Positions 8,440 through 17,096 of a DNA stretch of 48,290 nt are shown piece by piece. The notes below the pieces were generated by a model. That model worked only from the letters and a program-made list of their open reading frames with translations, made no database searches and was not told the DNA's origin. The stretch comes from DAOUFU01 sp034429275. GTDB taxonomy: Bacteria; Chloroflexota; Anaerolineae; Aggregatilineales; Aggregatilineaceae. Every line of letters begins with the position of its first letter. Within the stretch, counting starts at the first letter, position 1. Position numbers and translations under genes: made by a program. The stretch lies in contig DAOUFU010000011.1 of the NCBI GenBank assembly GCA_034429275.1, positions 1 through 48,290 of the forward strand, written 5' to 3'.

Positions 8440-9834
8440 CTAGCCGCCGGGCAGAGCGAGCGCTTGCAGCGCTGCATCAGCCGCTTCTTGAGCGGGTGTG
8501 CCCTCCAGCACGGCGACAAAGGCGTCGTGCAGCGCCGATGCTGAGCTGCCGGTTCGCTGTGCCAGGGGGATAATTTCTCCACTCAAGATCAGCGACTGGA
8601 CGAATTCCGCATAGGCCGTGTCATCCCACAGGCGCAGCGCGCGCTGCTGCGAGGGCAGCACTCCCATCGACTCGCTGAACAGGCTGTGCTGGCTGACACG
8701 CATGATCCACGAGAGGAAGACGCGAGCCTGATTGCTCCGATCTGGGTCGTGGGTGGTGAGCACCCACATCCACCCATCCAGCGAAGTGATCGGCGTGCCC
8801 TCTACGGTGGGAATGGGCGCAAAGCCCACGTTGGGCACAGACTCTTTGTGGCGGAGATAGGTCCAGGCATCAACGCCGATCAGGTTCGCCTGGGCACTGG
8901 CGAAGGAAGCCCAATAGTCTTCCGGCTCATCATAGTGCAGCAGAGTCTCATCGACAATGCCCCGTTCAAGCGCCTGTTCATAGAAGGACAGCACGACCAC
9001 CAGCGGCTCGTAATCCAGCACCGGCTGACCGGTTGCATCCACCAGCCGCCCCCCGGCAGCGATATATTGCAGCAGCACCGTCAGGCTGACCGCCGAACTG
9101 GCCGTATGGTTGGCATCGAATACCAGTGCCGGCTCAGCCGCCAGCACATCGCTAAAGGTGATCAGTGGCTCATCAAAAACGGTGGCACGATAGAGACTGT
9201 GCACCACGTTGATCGCATAGGGCAGGCCATAGAGTTCGCCATCGATCTCACCCAGTGCCAGCACGCCGGGGAACAGGTTTGTCCCCACCAGGTCCGGCGG
9301 AATCCAATCGGTGAGCGGCATGATCAACCCTTCGGTGGCAGCAGTGAGCAGTTCCGACCGCCGCATCAGCGTGAGATCGGGGATCGCGCCGGGCGCGACC
9401 GGCTGAGCCGTGCGCAGCGTTGAGAGAATCCCGCCCAGCCCACTCATGCGTTTCCGGCGAATATCGAGCGAGTAACTGCTATACGTCAGCCGGAAGCTCT
9501 CGAACTGGCTGTTGAGCACATCGTTGGCGACGGTGCCCTCAGCAGGGTAAAGCTCTTCGGGCCACCAGACATGAATGGTTGACGCGCCAGCCGGGGTAGC
9601 AGTGGGAACCGGCGTGGCGGTGGCAGGCGGCTGCACCAGGGCAACGGGCAGCGCCGCGCGTGATCCTGGCTCAGCGGGGGGCGTGGGGGTGATTCCCGTG
9701 CGCGCATTTTCGCCCGGTGATGACGATGGTGCAGAACCGTTGGCGTTTTGGCACGCCGCCACCGCGATCATCATCATCGCCGCCAATACCAGCATCCGGC
9801 GAACCCAACGCGCACTCATGCTTGACCGCTGCAT
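8440..9834 (-). CDS. Solute-binding-type lipoprotein (extracellular, family 1-like)
   Basis: A 464-residue lipoprotein. The signal peptide ends in a lipobox (AVAAC) with Cys28 as the acylated residue, followed by a Pro/Thr-rich linker to about residue 85. The rest resembles sugar-type ABC binding proteins: IHVWWPEELY, the GEIDGELYGLPYAINV stretch typical of family 1, and SLDGWMWVLTTH. The GTA-less frame is open to 9915, but the ATG at 9834 has a GAGGT site about 6 bases upstream. It lies 31 bases after the acyl carrier protein gene. No permease or ATPase gene accompanies it, which is unusual for a transport protein and suggests a role linked to the MBOAT/ACP pair. Confidence 0.82.
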   Translation of the reverse strand: MQRSSMSARWVRRMLVLAAMMMIAVAACQNANGSAPSSSPGENARTGITPTPPAEPGSRAALPVALVQPPATATPVPTATPAGASTIHVWWPEELYPAEGTVANDVLNSQFESFRLTYSSYSLDIRRKRMSGLGGILSTLRTAQPVAPGAIPDLTLMRRSELLTAATEGLIMPLTDWIPPDLVGTNLFPGVLALGEIDGELYGLPYAINVVHSLYRATVFDEPLITFSDVLAAEPALVFDANHTASSAVSLTVLLQYIAAGGRLVDATGQPVLDYEPLVVVLSFYEQALERGIVDETLLHYDEPEDYWASFASAQANLIGVDAWTYLRHKESVPNVGFAPIPTVEGTPITSLDGWMWVLTTHDPDRSNQARVFLSWIMRVSQHSLFSESMGVLPSQQRALRLWDDTAYAEFVQSLILSGEIIPLAQRTGSSASALHDAFVAVLEGTPAQEAADAALQALALPGG

Positions 9835-9865
9835 CCCGTTACCTCGCCCCATGCCGCCGCGCGCG

Positions 9866-10117
9866 TTAGGGCATCCCCTGCATGACACGATCCACCATCT
9901 GGCGCAGCGTGTCAAGATTTTCGACGGTCAGATCAGGATCGGGGATATAAACATTGAACGTCTCATCGGCAAACACGCCAAACAGCGCCAGCGAGAACGA
10001 ATCGACCAGCCCGCCGGTGATCAGCGGCTCATCATCTTGCAGGTCATAATTGGGCATCCGGATCATATCTTTCAGCACGAATTCGCGCAGCCGGGCGCGG
10101 ACTTCTTCTCGTTGCAC
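9866..10117 (-). CDS. Acyl carrier protein (DltC-like)
   Basis: An 83-residue acidic, helical carrier protein. The phosphopantetheine attachment site is Ser40 in GGLVDSFSL. It starts at a GTG (10117) behind a strong GAGAGGGAAG site, 45 bases after the MBOAT gene and just before the lipoprotein gene, all on the same strand. Its small size and its pairing with an MBOAT protein recall DltC, the D-alanyl carrier, but no adenylating enzyme (DltA) or DltD is present, so the group it carries is unknown. Confidence 0.88.
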   Translation of the reverse strand: MQREEVRARLREFVLKDMIRMPNYDLQDDEPLITGGLVDSFSLALFGVFADETFNVYIPDPDLTVENLDTLRQMVDRVMQGMP

Positions 10118-10162
10118 GGGTCTTCCCTCTCAATCTCAACTCAGCGTCAGGACGAATGGCGC

Positions 10163-11614
10163 TCAATATCCCTGGTAAACGAACGGCGTCCCGGTGACGG
10201 CCAGGCTGAGCACAAAGGCCACCAGCGCCAACAGCGCCAGCAGCGCCGCCTGGACCAGGCGCGGCCAGCGCAGAAATACCAGCTCATCACCGGTGACGTA
10301 TTGTACCCAATCCAGCAGCAAAGCGGGAAGGATCACGATCACCACACGCACCGAGGGGCGGCGCAGCGTGTCGAAGGTGACCATCTGCGCCCAAAACTCC
10401 CAGGCCAGATCGATCCGGCTGACTCGGAACGGCACCCACGCCAGCATCACCAACGCCAGTGTGATCGCCATCGACAGCCAATGCCGCCAGCGGGAAATTT
10501 GGCGCGGTGGTCCGGCGGGCCATCTCAGCGCCAGCGCCCGTTCGCCGACCAGATACAGGCCATGCAGCGCACCCCACAACACAAAGGTCAGACCCGTGCC
10601 ATGCCACACGCCCGACACCAACATAGTCAGCATGGGGGGCAGCAGCAAGTTGGGAATGTTGCCCGCACGCGGATCGCGGCGCAGCAGTGCGCGGCTGGTC
10701 GGATAGAATACATAGTCGCGCAGCCACTGCGAGAGCGTGATGTGCCACCGGTTCCAGAACTCCGAGGCGGTGCGTGCGACATAGGGCAAATCGAAGTTGC
10801 GCGACAGTTCAAGGCCGAACAATCCGCTTACGCCGCGCGCCGCGCAGGTATAACCGGCAAAATCGTTGTACAGCGCCAGCCCATAAATGAACAGGTAGGG
10901 CCACAGTTCGGTTGCGGTAAACGATCCGGGAGTATTCCAAAGGTGCGGGGGCAGCGTGCGGAAGAGTGTATCGGCCAGCACGATTTTTCGCGCCACACCG
11001 AGCGCAATCAGCGCCAGGCTGCGCTCCACGACAGCCCGATCAACCGTGCATGGCGCAGCTAACCGGGGCAAAAAAGCCCGCGCACGCTCAATCGGCCCGG
11101 CTAGCAGCTTGGGGAAATAGGCCATATACAGCGCAAAATCGAGCGGATCGCGGGGTGGGGACAACAGCCCGCGTGCCACATCAACCAGCGTGCTGATCGC
11201 GGCCAGGATATAGAACGACATACCGACCGGCAGCAGCGCATCCAGCCCGCCTATCCCGGTCTCCATTCCCCATGCGTCGAGCGCCTCGCGCAGATCGGGC
11301 ACAAAAAACGATTCGTACTTGAAGACCGCCAGCGCGAGCAGGTTCAGCCCCACGCCCAACCACACTATACGCCAGTGCGGGCGTCCTTCGCGGCGCAGAT
11401 GGGGCAGCAGCAGGAAGTTCGCCAGGGTGACTGCGGCCAGCACCAACGCATACAGCCACGCCCAGGTGAGTATGAAGGCGTAGGATGCGACCAGCAGCAG
11501 CGCATTCTGGGCACGCCGCGCGAGCCGTTCCTGCGTAAACACGCGCGGGAGTGCGTGATAGAGCAGCAGCGTCAGCAGGACAAATTGAGCAAAGGTCAGC
11601 GAAGTCAGGCTCAT
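10163..11614 (-). CDS. MBOAT family O-acyltransferase (DltB/AlgI-like)
   Basis: A 483-residue polytopic membrane protein of the MBOAT family, which moves acyl groups across the membrane onto extracellular acceptors. Signatures are PVGMSFYILAAISTLVD near residue 130, YMAYFPKLLAGPIERAR near 163, EFWNRWHITLSQWLRDYVFYP (285-305, with His291) and SGVWHGTGLTFVLWGALHG (334-352). His338 in the last motif is the expected catalytic histidine. The ATG at 11614 begins directly before the first membrane segment; the longer frame to a TTG at 11647 adds an unlikely tail. With the ACP downstream it forms a DltB/DltC-like pair. Confidence 0.93.
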   Translation of the reverse strand: MSLTSLTFAQFVLLTLLLYHALPRVFTQERLARRAQNALLLVASYAFILTWAWLYALVLAAVTLANFLLLPHLRREGRPHWRIVWLGVGLNLLALAVFKYESFFVPDLREALDAWGMETGIGGLDALLPVGMSFYILAAISTLVDVARGLLSPPRDPLDFALYMAYFPKLLAGPIERARAFLPRLAAPCTVDRAVVERSLALIALGVARKIVLADTLFRTLPPHLWNTPGSFTATELWPYLFIYGLALYNDFAGYTCAARGVSGLFGLELSRNFDLPYVARTASEFWNRWHITLSQWLRDYVFYPTSRALLRRDPRAGNIPNLLLPPMLTMLVSGVWHGTGLTFVLWGALHGLYLVGERALALRWPAGPPRQISRWRHWLSMAITLALVMLAWVPFRVSRIDLAWEFWAQMVTFDTLRRPSVRVVIVILPALLLDWVQYVTGDELVFLRWPRLVQAALLALLALVAFVLSLAVTGTPFVYQGY

Positions 11615-11713
11615 GGGCGGGACACACGGCGAGTCGGCTGGGCGCAAAGTCTGGTCAGGACCGCGCGCCAGTTATACCGCAGACTGCGCCCATCACCAAG
11701 ACGGCAGACGAAA

Positions 11714-12553
11714 TCACGCCGTGAGCCGCGCCTCCAGCCAGGCGGCGATCTCATCCAACACGGCAGCCTGCTCCGGCTCGTTGTGGACCTCGTGATACAG
11801 CCCATCCCAAATGCGGACCGTCACCGGGGCCAGCGCCGCCCGTTCGGCGAGCAGATGTGTTCCGGCGGGCAGGGTGAGCTGGTCCTCGCTGCCGTGCATC
11901 GCCAGCACCGGCAATCGCAACTCCGGCAGGCGGCGTTCGATGGTCTCGATGGCACGCGCGCCCGCCACCCCAAAGGTTACCGGCAGCTTGCCGTGATAAA
12001 CCAGCGGATCCGCCGCATAGGCCGCCACCACCGCCGGATCGCGGCTGATGGCGTGTAGATTCAGTTCGGGGACCAGGCGCGCTTTGGGAATCACGTGATT
12101 GAGCACACGCACCGCTGTCAGCAGGGCCGGATTCGCCATTGGAGGCCGCAGCGCGCAGCCGGTCAGCACCAGCCCTGCCAGCTCCGCCTGGTGATCCAGC
12201 GCAAACAACAGCGCGACCAGCGTGCCCATACTGTGCCCATAGACCACCACCGGCAGGCCCGGCAGCGCGTTCCGCGCCTGGTCATACAGGCGGCTGAAAT
12301 CGTCCACGACGACATCGAAATCATCGATCAACACGCGCGTCCCGCCCGACCGTCCGTGCCCCCGGTGATCGACTGCGAATACCGCCCAGCCGCGCGCGGT
12401 CAGGTGGGCGGCGACGTGCGTATAGCGCCCGGCATGTTCTCCCAGGCCGTGCGAGAGCAGAACAATCCCGCGCGGAGCATCCTCCGGCAGCCAGCGATAG
12501 CTCATCAGGAGCAGGCCGCCTTGCCCCGTCAGTGGTTGGGTCTCGCTGCGCAT
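11714..12553 (-). CDS. Alpha/beta hydrolase, monoacylglycerol lipase-like
   Basis: A 279-residue hydrolase of the lysophospholipase/monoacylglycerol lipase group. The oxyanion motif HGLGEHAGRY (35-44), VDHRGHGRSGG (61-71) and the nucleophile elbow GHSMG (Ser108) are all present. The rest of the triad is Asp224 in GSEDQLT and His254 in DGLYHEVHNE, which are the family's usual positions. There is no signal peptide. The ATG at 12553 follows a strong GGAGGGG site. It lies between the small membrane protein and the MBOAT gene on the same strand, which suggests a lipid-related role for the whole run. Confidence 0.93.
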   Translation of the reverse strand: MRSETQPLTGQGGLLLMSYRWLPEDAPRGIVLLSHGLGEHAGRYTHVAAHLTARGWAVFAVDHRGHGRSGGTRVLIDDFDVVVDDFSRLYDQARNALPGLPVVVYGHSMGTLVALLFALDHQAELAGLVLTGCALRPPMANPALLTAVRVLNHVIPKARLVPELNLHAISRDPAVVAAYAADPLVYHGKLPVTFGVAGARAIETIERRLPELRLPVLAMHGSEDQLTLPAGTHLLAERAALAPVTVRIWDGLYHEVHNEPEQAAVLDEIAAWLEARLTA

Positions 12554-12605
12554 AATCCCCTCCTCAAAACTCCTTGAACCAGCCGATCTCTTGTGATCGG
12601 GTAGA

Positions 12606-12887
12606 CTAACGCACGCGGCGCAGTTTTTCCCAGTTGATGATCCCCGCCCCCAGCACGCTGCACACCACCGCGCCAATTAGCAGCCAGCCGCCGGGTTCTG
12701 TCCAGGTGGGCAGCGCGATCCCGCCCAGGGCCAGCAGCACGCCCCCGGCCAGAAATGCCGCGCCGCTCCAACGCGCGGTGCGCGGCGTGATATCGAGCGG
12801 AGACAGGCGGCGGCGCTGCCAGCCGCGCCAGCCAAACAAGGCCAGCGCGATTCCGGCGATCAAAAAAAACAGGTGCGTACAGGTCAT
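12606..12887 (-). CDS. Small membrane protein, three predicted helices
   Basis: A 93-residue hydrophobic protein of unknown function. Three likely membrane segments are visible (about 5-20, 41-60 and 66-83), with an Arg-rich loop RGWQRRRLSP after the first. The frame stays open upstream to 13283, but that part overlaps the divergent methyltransferase gene; the ATG at 12887 has an AGGAG site about ten bases upstream. It ends 52 bases before the lipase-like gene and is probably the first gene of that minus-strand run. Confidence 0.6.
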   Translation of the reverse strand: MTCTHLFFLIAGIALALFGWRGWQRRRLSPLDITPRTARWSGAAFLAGGVLLALGGIALPTWTEPGGWLLIGAVVCSVLGAGIINWEKLRRVR

Positions 12888-12949
12888 GGGCGGCGATCTC
12901 CTGGTCGGTGCGCGTCCGGCGAAGTTGGGCGAATCCCCCTGTTTTGCGC

Positions 12950-12955
12950 TACACT
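12950..12955 (+). promoter_or_regulatory. Putative -10 element of the methyltransferase gene
   Basis: TACACT preceded by TGCGC, 58 bases before the start codon at 13008. The best -35 candidate is TTGGGC at 12925-12930, with a rather long 19-base spacer. Similar TACAAT/TACACT elements precede several other genes here. Confidence 0.35.
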
Positions 12956-13007
12956 GCGCCATCATAGCACACCTGGCACAAAATGCCTTGAGAGCATAGG
13001 ACCATTG

Positions 13008-13796
13008 ATGGACCCCAACGCACACTTTTATGAAACTATCGCGCGGTTTTACGACGCGGAAAACAGCGCCATGATCGAAGACCTGCCGCTTTACAGCGAA
13101 CTGGCCGAGGAAAGCGGCGCGCCAATCCTTGATGTGGGCTGCGGCACAGGACGGGTCACGCTGGCACTGGCAGAAGACGGTCACCGCGTGATCGGCATCG
13201 ACCATTCCGAACAAATGCTGGCGCGCGGACGCCGCAAGCTCGAATCGCAGCCCGCCCTCAAGCCGTTGGTGACCTTTCTGCACGGCGATGTGCGCACCAC
13301 CGCGCTGGATCAGCAGTTCCGCATGATCATTGTGCCCTACAACGGGCTGACGCAGTTCATCACCCAGGAAGAGCAGCTAGCCGTGCTGCGCCGCTTCGAG
13401 GCAGCGCTCGATCCTGAAGGCTGGCTGGTGCTCGACCTGCCCAATGCGGGTGAAGCCTTTGGCACGCACGATCCTGACACGGTAGCGCTGGAGCGAATGT
13501 TCGTCGAGCCGGAGAGCGGGCACATGGTGATGCAGCAGTCCGTCAGCACGCTGAACCGCGTCACCCAGCAGCTTGAGATCACCTGGATCTATGACGAAAT
13601 CGGCAAAGACGGCCTGATTCACCGCACGCTGGCCCCGCTGACTCTGCGCTATATCTTTCCCGGCGAGATGACCCTGATGCTGGCAGCCGCAGGGCTGCGC
13701 GCGGCCCACATCTACGGCGACTACGATCAGTCTGAGTTTGAGGACGGCAGCCCTCGAATGATCGTGCTGGCCGAGAAAGCATCGGGGCAGGGGTGA
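13008..13796 (+). CDS. Class I SAM-dependent methyltransferase
   Basis: A 262-residue methyltransferase. Motif I, ILDVGCGTGRV, begins near residue 40; VIGIDHSEQML follows as the acidic ribose-binding position, and FLHGDVRT and LVLDLPNAGE are the later core strands. The C-terminal half has antiparallel strands (LEITWIYDEI, LRYIFPGEM). The acceptor cannot be identified. The ATG at 13008 begins a typical MDPNAHFYETIARFYD N-terminus and is preceded by TAGGA. The stop overlaps the start of the next gene (TGATG), so translation is probably coupled. Confidence 0.88.
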   Translation: MDPNAHFYETIARFYDAENSAMIEDLPLYSELAEESGAPILDVGCGTGRVTLALAEDGHRVIGIDHSEQMLARGRRKLESQPALKPLVTFLHGDVRTTALDQQFRMIIVPYNGLTQFITQEEQLAVLRRFEAALDPEGWLVLDLPNAGEAFGTHDPDTVALERMFVEPESGHMVMQQSVSTLNRVTQQLEITWIYDEIGKDGLIHRTLAPLTLRYIFPGEMTLMLAAAGLRAAHIYGDYDQSEFEDGSPRMIVLAEKASGQG

Positions 13797-14758
13797 TGGC
13801 CGTGCGTACAGGTCGCCGGGCGGTCGGAATCGCGCTGATGCTGGCGGCAGCGCTGGTGATCGCGGGCGCGATCACCGCCTGCGGCACCGGCGGGGGCACG
13901 CCCACCCCAACCTCAAGCTGGCCCACACCGCGCCCACCCATTCCCGCCAGCCCGACCGTGAACCCGGTCGCGCCAATGCTGGAAGGGCCGATCAGCGATT
14001 CTGCGCTGCTCGACTCGCCGGGGGTGAGCAACCCCCCCCAGGCAGCGCTCCCTGCCGAAGGTCAGCCCGATCAAGACCTGCCGACTATCACGCCTCAACC
14101 GACTGCCGCCTCGCTGCCGCTGGCGATCACCGGGGCGGATGGCCTGGTGCTGCGCGCAACCCTCTACAACGCGCCGGTTCACCCATCGGCGGGGGTGCTG
14201 CTGCTCCACGATCGGAGCGCAGACAGTACCGCATGGGCGGCATTGATCGCCCGGCTTCAGGTGGCAGGCTATGCGGTGATGGCACTCGATCTGCGCGGTT
14301 TTGGGGCAACAGGCAGTACTGCCGATTGGACTCTCGCGCCCGGCGATGTGAACGCGGCGCTGGCGCTGCTGGCCGAACTGCCGCTGATTGATGGCAGCCG
14401 TCTGGTGGTGATTGGCGCGGAGATTGGCGCGAACCTGGGACTGAATGCCTGTGCGGACCGCGGCGGGTGCGCGGCAGCGGTGCTGATCAGCCCGGCGCTG
14501 GAGCTGCGCGGCATCACCACGCCCGGTGCGATGGCGCGCATGGGTGCGCGCCCCGTCCTGATCCTCACCGGCGAAAACGACAATAACAATCCCGCCGACA
14601 GCATCGCGCTCGATGGCATGGCAGCAGGCGATCACCAGCTTGTGATCGCACCTGTCAGCGGAGGCGGCATGGCCTTGTTGGCCGCGCAGCCTGCTCTGAT
14701 CGATCAAATTGCCGCCTGGCTGGTGGCCCGCGTGCCGCCGGTGCAGCCCGGTCCGTGA
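13796..14758 (+). CDS. Lipoprotein with alpha/beta-hydrolase fold, catalytic residues lost
   Basis: A 320-residue lipoprotein: signal peptide, lipobox with Cys29 (GAITAC), a Pro/Thr linker to about residue 105, then an alpha/beta-hydrolase-like domain (VLLLHDRSADSTAWAALI, VMALDLRGFGATG). The nucleophile elbow reads GAEIG, with Glu209 (GAG at 14420-14422) where Ser is expected. The C-terminal histidine region reads SGGGMALL, with no His. The fold therefore seems kept while the usual triad is gone, which points to a binding or structural role. The start overlaps the stop of the methyltransferase gene (TGATG). Confidence 0.8.
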   Translation: MAVRTGRRAVGIALMLAAALVIAGAITACGTGGGTPTPTSSWPTPRPPIPASPTVNPVAPMLEGPISDSALLDSPGVSNPPQAALPAEGQPDQDLPTITPQPTAASLPLAITGADGLVLRATLYNAPVHPSAGVLLLHDRSADSTAWAALIARLQVAGYAVMALDLRGFGATGSTADWTLAPGDVNAALALLAELPLIDGSRLVVIGAEIGANLGLNACADRGGCAAAVLISPALELRGITTPGAMARMGARPVLILTGENDNNNPADSIALDGMAAGDHQLVIAPVSGGGMALLAAQPALIDQIAAWLVARVPPVQPGP

Positions 14759-14820
14759 TCATCATGTGGTGCGCAGGAAAACGTCAGCCGCGCGCCCTGG
14801 ATCATCTGGCCCGCCTGCGC

Positions 14821-14826
14821 TAGACT
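14821..14826 (+). promoter_or_regulatory. Putative -10 element of the CAP-LysM gene
   Basis: TAGACT preceded by TGCGC, 57 bases before the start at 14878, in the 119-base gap after the pseudo-hydrolase gene. No good -35 is visible. Confidence 0.3.
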
Positions 14827-14877
14827 GGTACCGTCGGTAGAGGGGCGCTCATCGCCGCGCCCAGGATAACGTGACTC

Positions 14878-16503
14878 ATGGAGTTGAGCTGTCTGAACAC
14901 TGCCCAATGGCGCAGTTCGTTAATAGGGAGTGCGATTGCGCTGCTGCTGGTGGTGGCCTGGCTGTGGCCCGCGCCACCCGGCGCTCTCGCTCAGGGTGAC
15001 CTGACAGGTACCCTGCTACAGCTCGTCAACAATTTCCGCGCCGCCAACGGTTTGCCCGCCTGGGAAGTCAACGGTGCGCTGATGGCCGCCGCCCAGACTC
15101 AAGCCAATTACATGACTTCGTCGGGGCAGTACGGCCATACCGGCGAGGGCGGTTCCACCCCACAAGATCGCGCCCGCGCCGCCGGATACAGCGGCATCGT
15201 CTACGAAAACTATGTGTACGGCACCGGTCTGGACCCTGCCGGGGCGCTTCAGTGGTGGATCAACAGCCCGATCCACCTGGCGACCCTGCTCTCGCAAACC
15301 AACCATGTCGGGATCGGCACCGTGCCCGGACAGCGCGGCACGCTCTACGTGCTGGTCGCCGGTCGCCCATCGAGTGTACGCACTCCCGACAGTTCCGCCA
15401 GCAGTGCGCCCGGTGGGGCAGCTTCGGCCCCGGCGGAAGAGGTCGATCCCGGCCCGGTCGTGGTGCCGATCACACTGGCGGAACCCGATGAGAACGGCAA
15501 CGTGATCCACTTGGTGCAGCAGGGGCAAACGGCCTGGGCTATCGCTGCCCGCTATGGTGTGCCGCTCGACGACATTCTGGACCTGAACGGGTTCAACCTG
15601 CCGGTGGTGCTCAAACCGGGTGACCCGGTCTATATCAAGCTGGGTCCTGGTCAGCAGCCGCCGCCCACGGCCACGCCGCAGGCGTTCGCAGTAGTACAGG
15701 AAGGCCAGACAATCTGGGAGATCGCGGTCTCGCAAGGGTTGACGGTCGATGAACTGCTCGAACTCAACGGCCTGACGCGCGAAGATGTGATCAAGCCGGG
15801 CGACCAGCTATGGCTCTACCTGCCTGAGGGAGTCACCCGCCCCGGCGCGCCTACACCCACCGGATTGGAAAGCCTCATCGTCATGATCTTCACCCCCACG
15901 CCGCGGCTTTCGCCGACGCCTACCTCGCTGTTGGGCGCGCTCACTGCGTCGCCACTGCCACCCGGTGCGACGTATATATCGCCCACACCGACAACCACGC
16001 CCACTGCAACCCCTTCACCAGAGCCAACTGCACCGGTCACGCCGCGCCCCAACCTGATCATCATCACGCCGACCTCGCCATCGGATGCCCCGCCGCCAAC
16101 CGTCCAACCGCCGACCGCGACGGTGCCACCGGCCACCGAGACACCAGCGGCAGCGACCGAAATACCGGCGACGCCTACCCCAGACATCACCGCCACGCCG
16201 ACGCTTACCCCCACCGCGACGGAGACTCCGATCGTGGACAGCGCCCCGGCCACAGCAGCAGCGGCCACCGCAGAAGCCGCCACAGCGGCAGCCGGTACTC
16301 CCGGCGGGCAGGCCCTAGCCGCGCTGCCGGGAGCCACTGCCGCCATAGGTCTGCCCGCCAATGTGCCCGCGCAGTCGCGCGCATCGGACTCTGGCAGCGG
16401 TCCCGATTGGCTGGTGATCCTGGGCATTGCATCGCTGGCGGCGGTGTGGCTGGCCGTGCTGGGATTCGGCGTGCTAACCTGGATGGGCAAACGGCGAGCA
16501 TGA
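14878..16503 (+). CDS. Secreted CAP-domain protein with two LysM domains and C-terminal anchor
   Basis: A 541-residue surface protein. A signal peptide (about 1-39, ending ALAQ) is followed by a CAP/SCP domain (45-162) with the usual His87, Glu110 and His133. Two LysM domains follow (about 205-252 and 268-313, both with the KPGD turn), which should bind peptidoglycan or similar glycans. Next comes a long Pro/Thr/Ala-rich stretch (about 320-500) likely to span the envelope, and a final membrane helix (about 509-535) before the basic tail GKRRA. The domain order suggests a membrane-anchored protein reaching into the cell wall, of unknown activity. It ends at a strong terminator. Confidence 0.92.
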   Translation: MELSCLNTAQWRSSLIGSAIALLLVVAWLWPAPPGALAQGDLTGTLLQLVNNFRAANGLPAWEVNGALMAAAQTQANYMTSSGQYGHTGEGGSTPQDRARAAGYSGIVYENYVYGTGLDPAGALQWWINSPIHLATLLSQTNHVGIGTVPGQRGTLYVLVAGRPSSVRTPDSSASSAPGGAASAPAEEVDPGPVVVPITLAEPDENGNVIHLVQQGQTAWAIAARYGVPLDDILDLNGFNLPVVLKPGDPVYIKLGPGQQPPPTATPQAFAVVQEGQTIWEIAVSQGLTVDELLELNGLTREDVIKPGDQLWLYLPEGVTRPGAPTPTGLESLIVMIFTPTPRLSPTPTSLLGALTASPLPPGATYISPTPTTTPTATPSPEPTAPVTPRPNLIIITPTSPSDAPPPTVQPPTATVPPATETPAAATEIPATPTPDITATPTLTPTATETPIVDSAPATAAAATAEAATAAAGTPGGQALAALPGATAAIGLPANVPAQSRASDSGSGPDWLVILGIASLAAVWLAVLGFGVLTWMGKRRA

Positions 16504-16562
16504 CCGGCTGAGGGGCTGCGGTTCTGGAATCGTCAGCCTTGCGTATCTATGAATAATTCATG

Positions 16563-16607
16563 AAAAAGACCTCTTGCTGGCTTTTTGCCTGCAGAGAGGT
16601 CTTTTTT
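16563..16607 (+). terminator. Bidirectional intrinsic terminator
   Basis: The perfect 12-base arms AAAAAGACCTCT (16563-16574) and AGAGGTCTTTTT (16595-16606), with inner partial pairing, form a strong hairpin ending in T6. The A-run on the left gives a T-run on the other strand. It lies between the CAP-LysM gene and the convergent pilin gene. Confidence 0.88.
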
Positions 16608-16692
16608 CGTCGTGGAGATCATGCCTGGATCAGAGCGCCTGAATGATGAAGATAATCGCGGCGTGCTCTGGTGCTCACCGATTGATGAGCGA

Positions 16693-16878
16693 TTAGATTC
16701 CGGTCAACGCGTCAACGATATTCTCATAGATGTTGGCTATACCGGGCCCCAGGACGACGAGCAGGGCGATCAAAACGACGGCGACAAAGATGATAATAAA
16801 CGCGTATTCCACCAGCCCCTGTCCGCGCCGTAGATCGCCGGAGCGAACCAATGCTCTCAGCCAAGACAGCAACGCCAT
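16693..16878 (-). CDS. Flp/Fap-type IVb pilin
   Basis: A 61-residue pilin precursor. A short basic leader ends in RRG, followed by QGLVEYAFIIIF and a long hydrophobic helix. Glu24-Tyr25 is the conserved pair of Flp pilins, and with Glu at +5 the prepilin peptidase would cut after Gly19. The ATG at 16878 has an AGGAGG site. Flp pilins are assembled by Tad secretion systems, but no tad genes are in this window, so the assembly genes must be elsewhere. Confidence 0.9.
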   Translation of the reverse strand: MALLSWLRALVRSGDLRRGQGLVEYAFIIIFVAVVLIALLVVLGPGIANIYENIVDALTGI

Positions 16879-16908
16879 ATGCACCCTCCTTTCTTGTAAT
16901 GTTTCTTT

Positions 16909-16914
16909 ATTATA
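16909..16914 (-). promoter_or_regulatory. Putative -10 element of the pilin gene
   Basis: A perfect TATAAT on the minus strand, preceded by TGGAG, lies 31 bases before the pilin start. The surrounding 16900-17160 is AT-rich and separates the divergent pilin and DUF2089 genes. No strong -35 is seen. Confidence 0.45.
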
Positions 16915-17096
16915 CTCCAGAATTTTTGAGCAAGTGAGAAGCCTGATCCAATAGAGAATGGACAGAGACCTGGTCGGGAGTGGAGTTAGACCTCTGTTAA
17001 AAACACGCAACCTTGGGATGCGATCATAATTTTTGATGTTCTGTGCATTTCTATGCAGTATTTTGATCGATGATATTAAATTTCTTTAGGACATCA

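Noticed and set aside
9575..11062. A 495-codon plus-strand open frame opposite the lipoprotein, ACP and MBOAT genes
   Set aside because: It spans three genes with clear families on the other strand and has low-complexity Gln/Arg/His-rich composition typical of an antisense shadow.
9866..11614. Annotation as a dlt (D-alanylation) operon
   Set aside because: Only the MBOAT and carrier protein are present; there is no DltA or DltD, and Chloroflexota usually lack lipoteichoic acid, so D-alanine as the acyl group is not supported.
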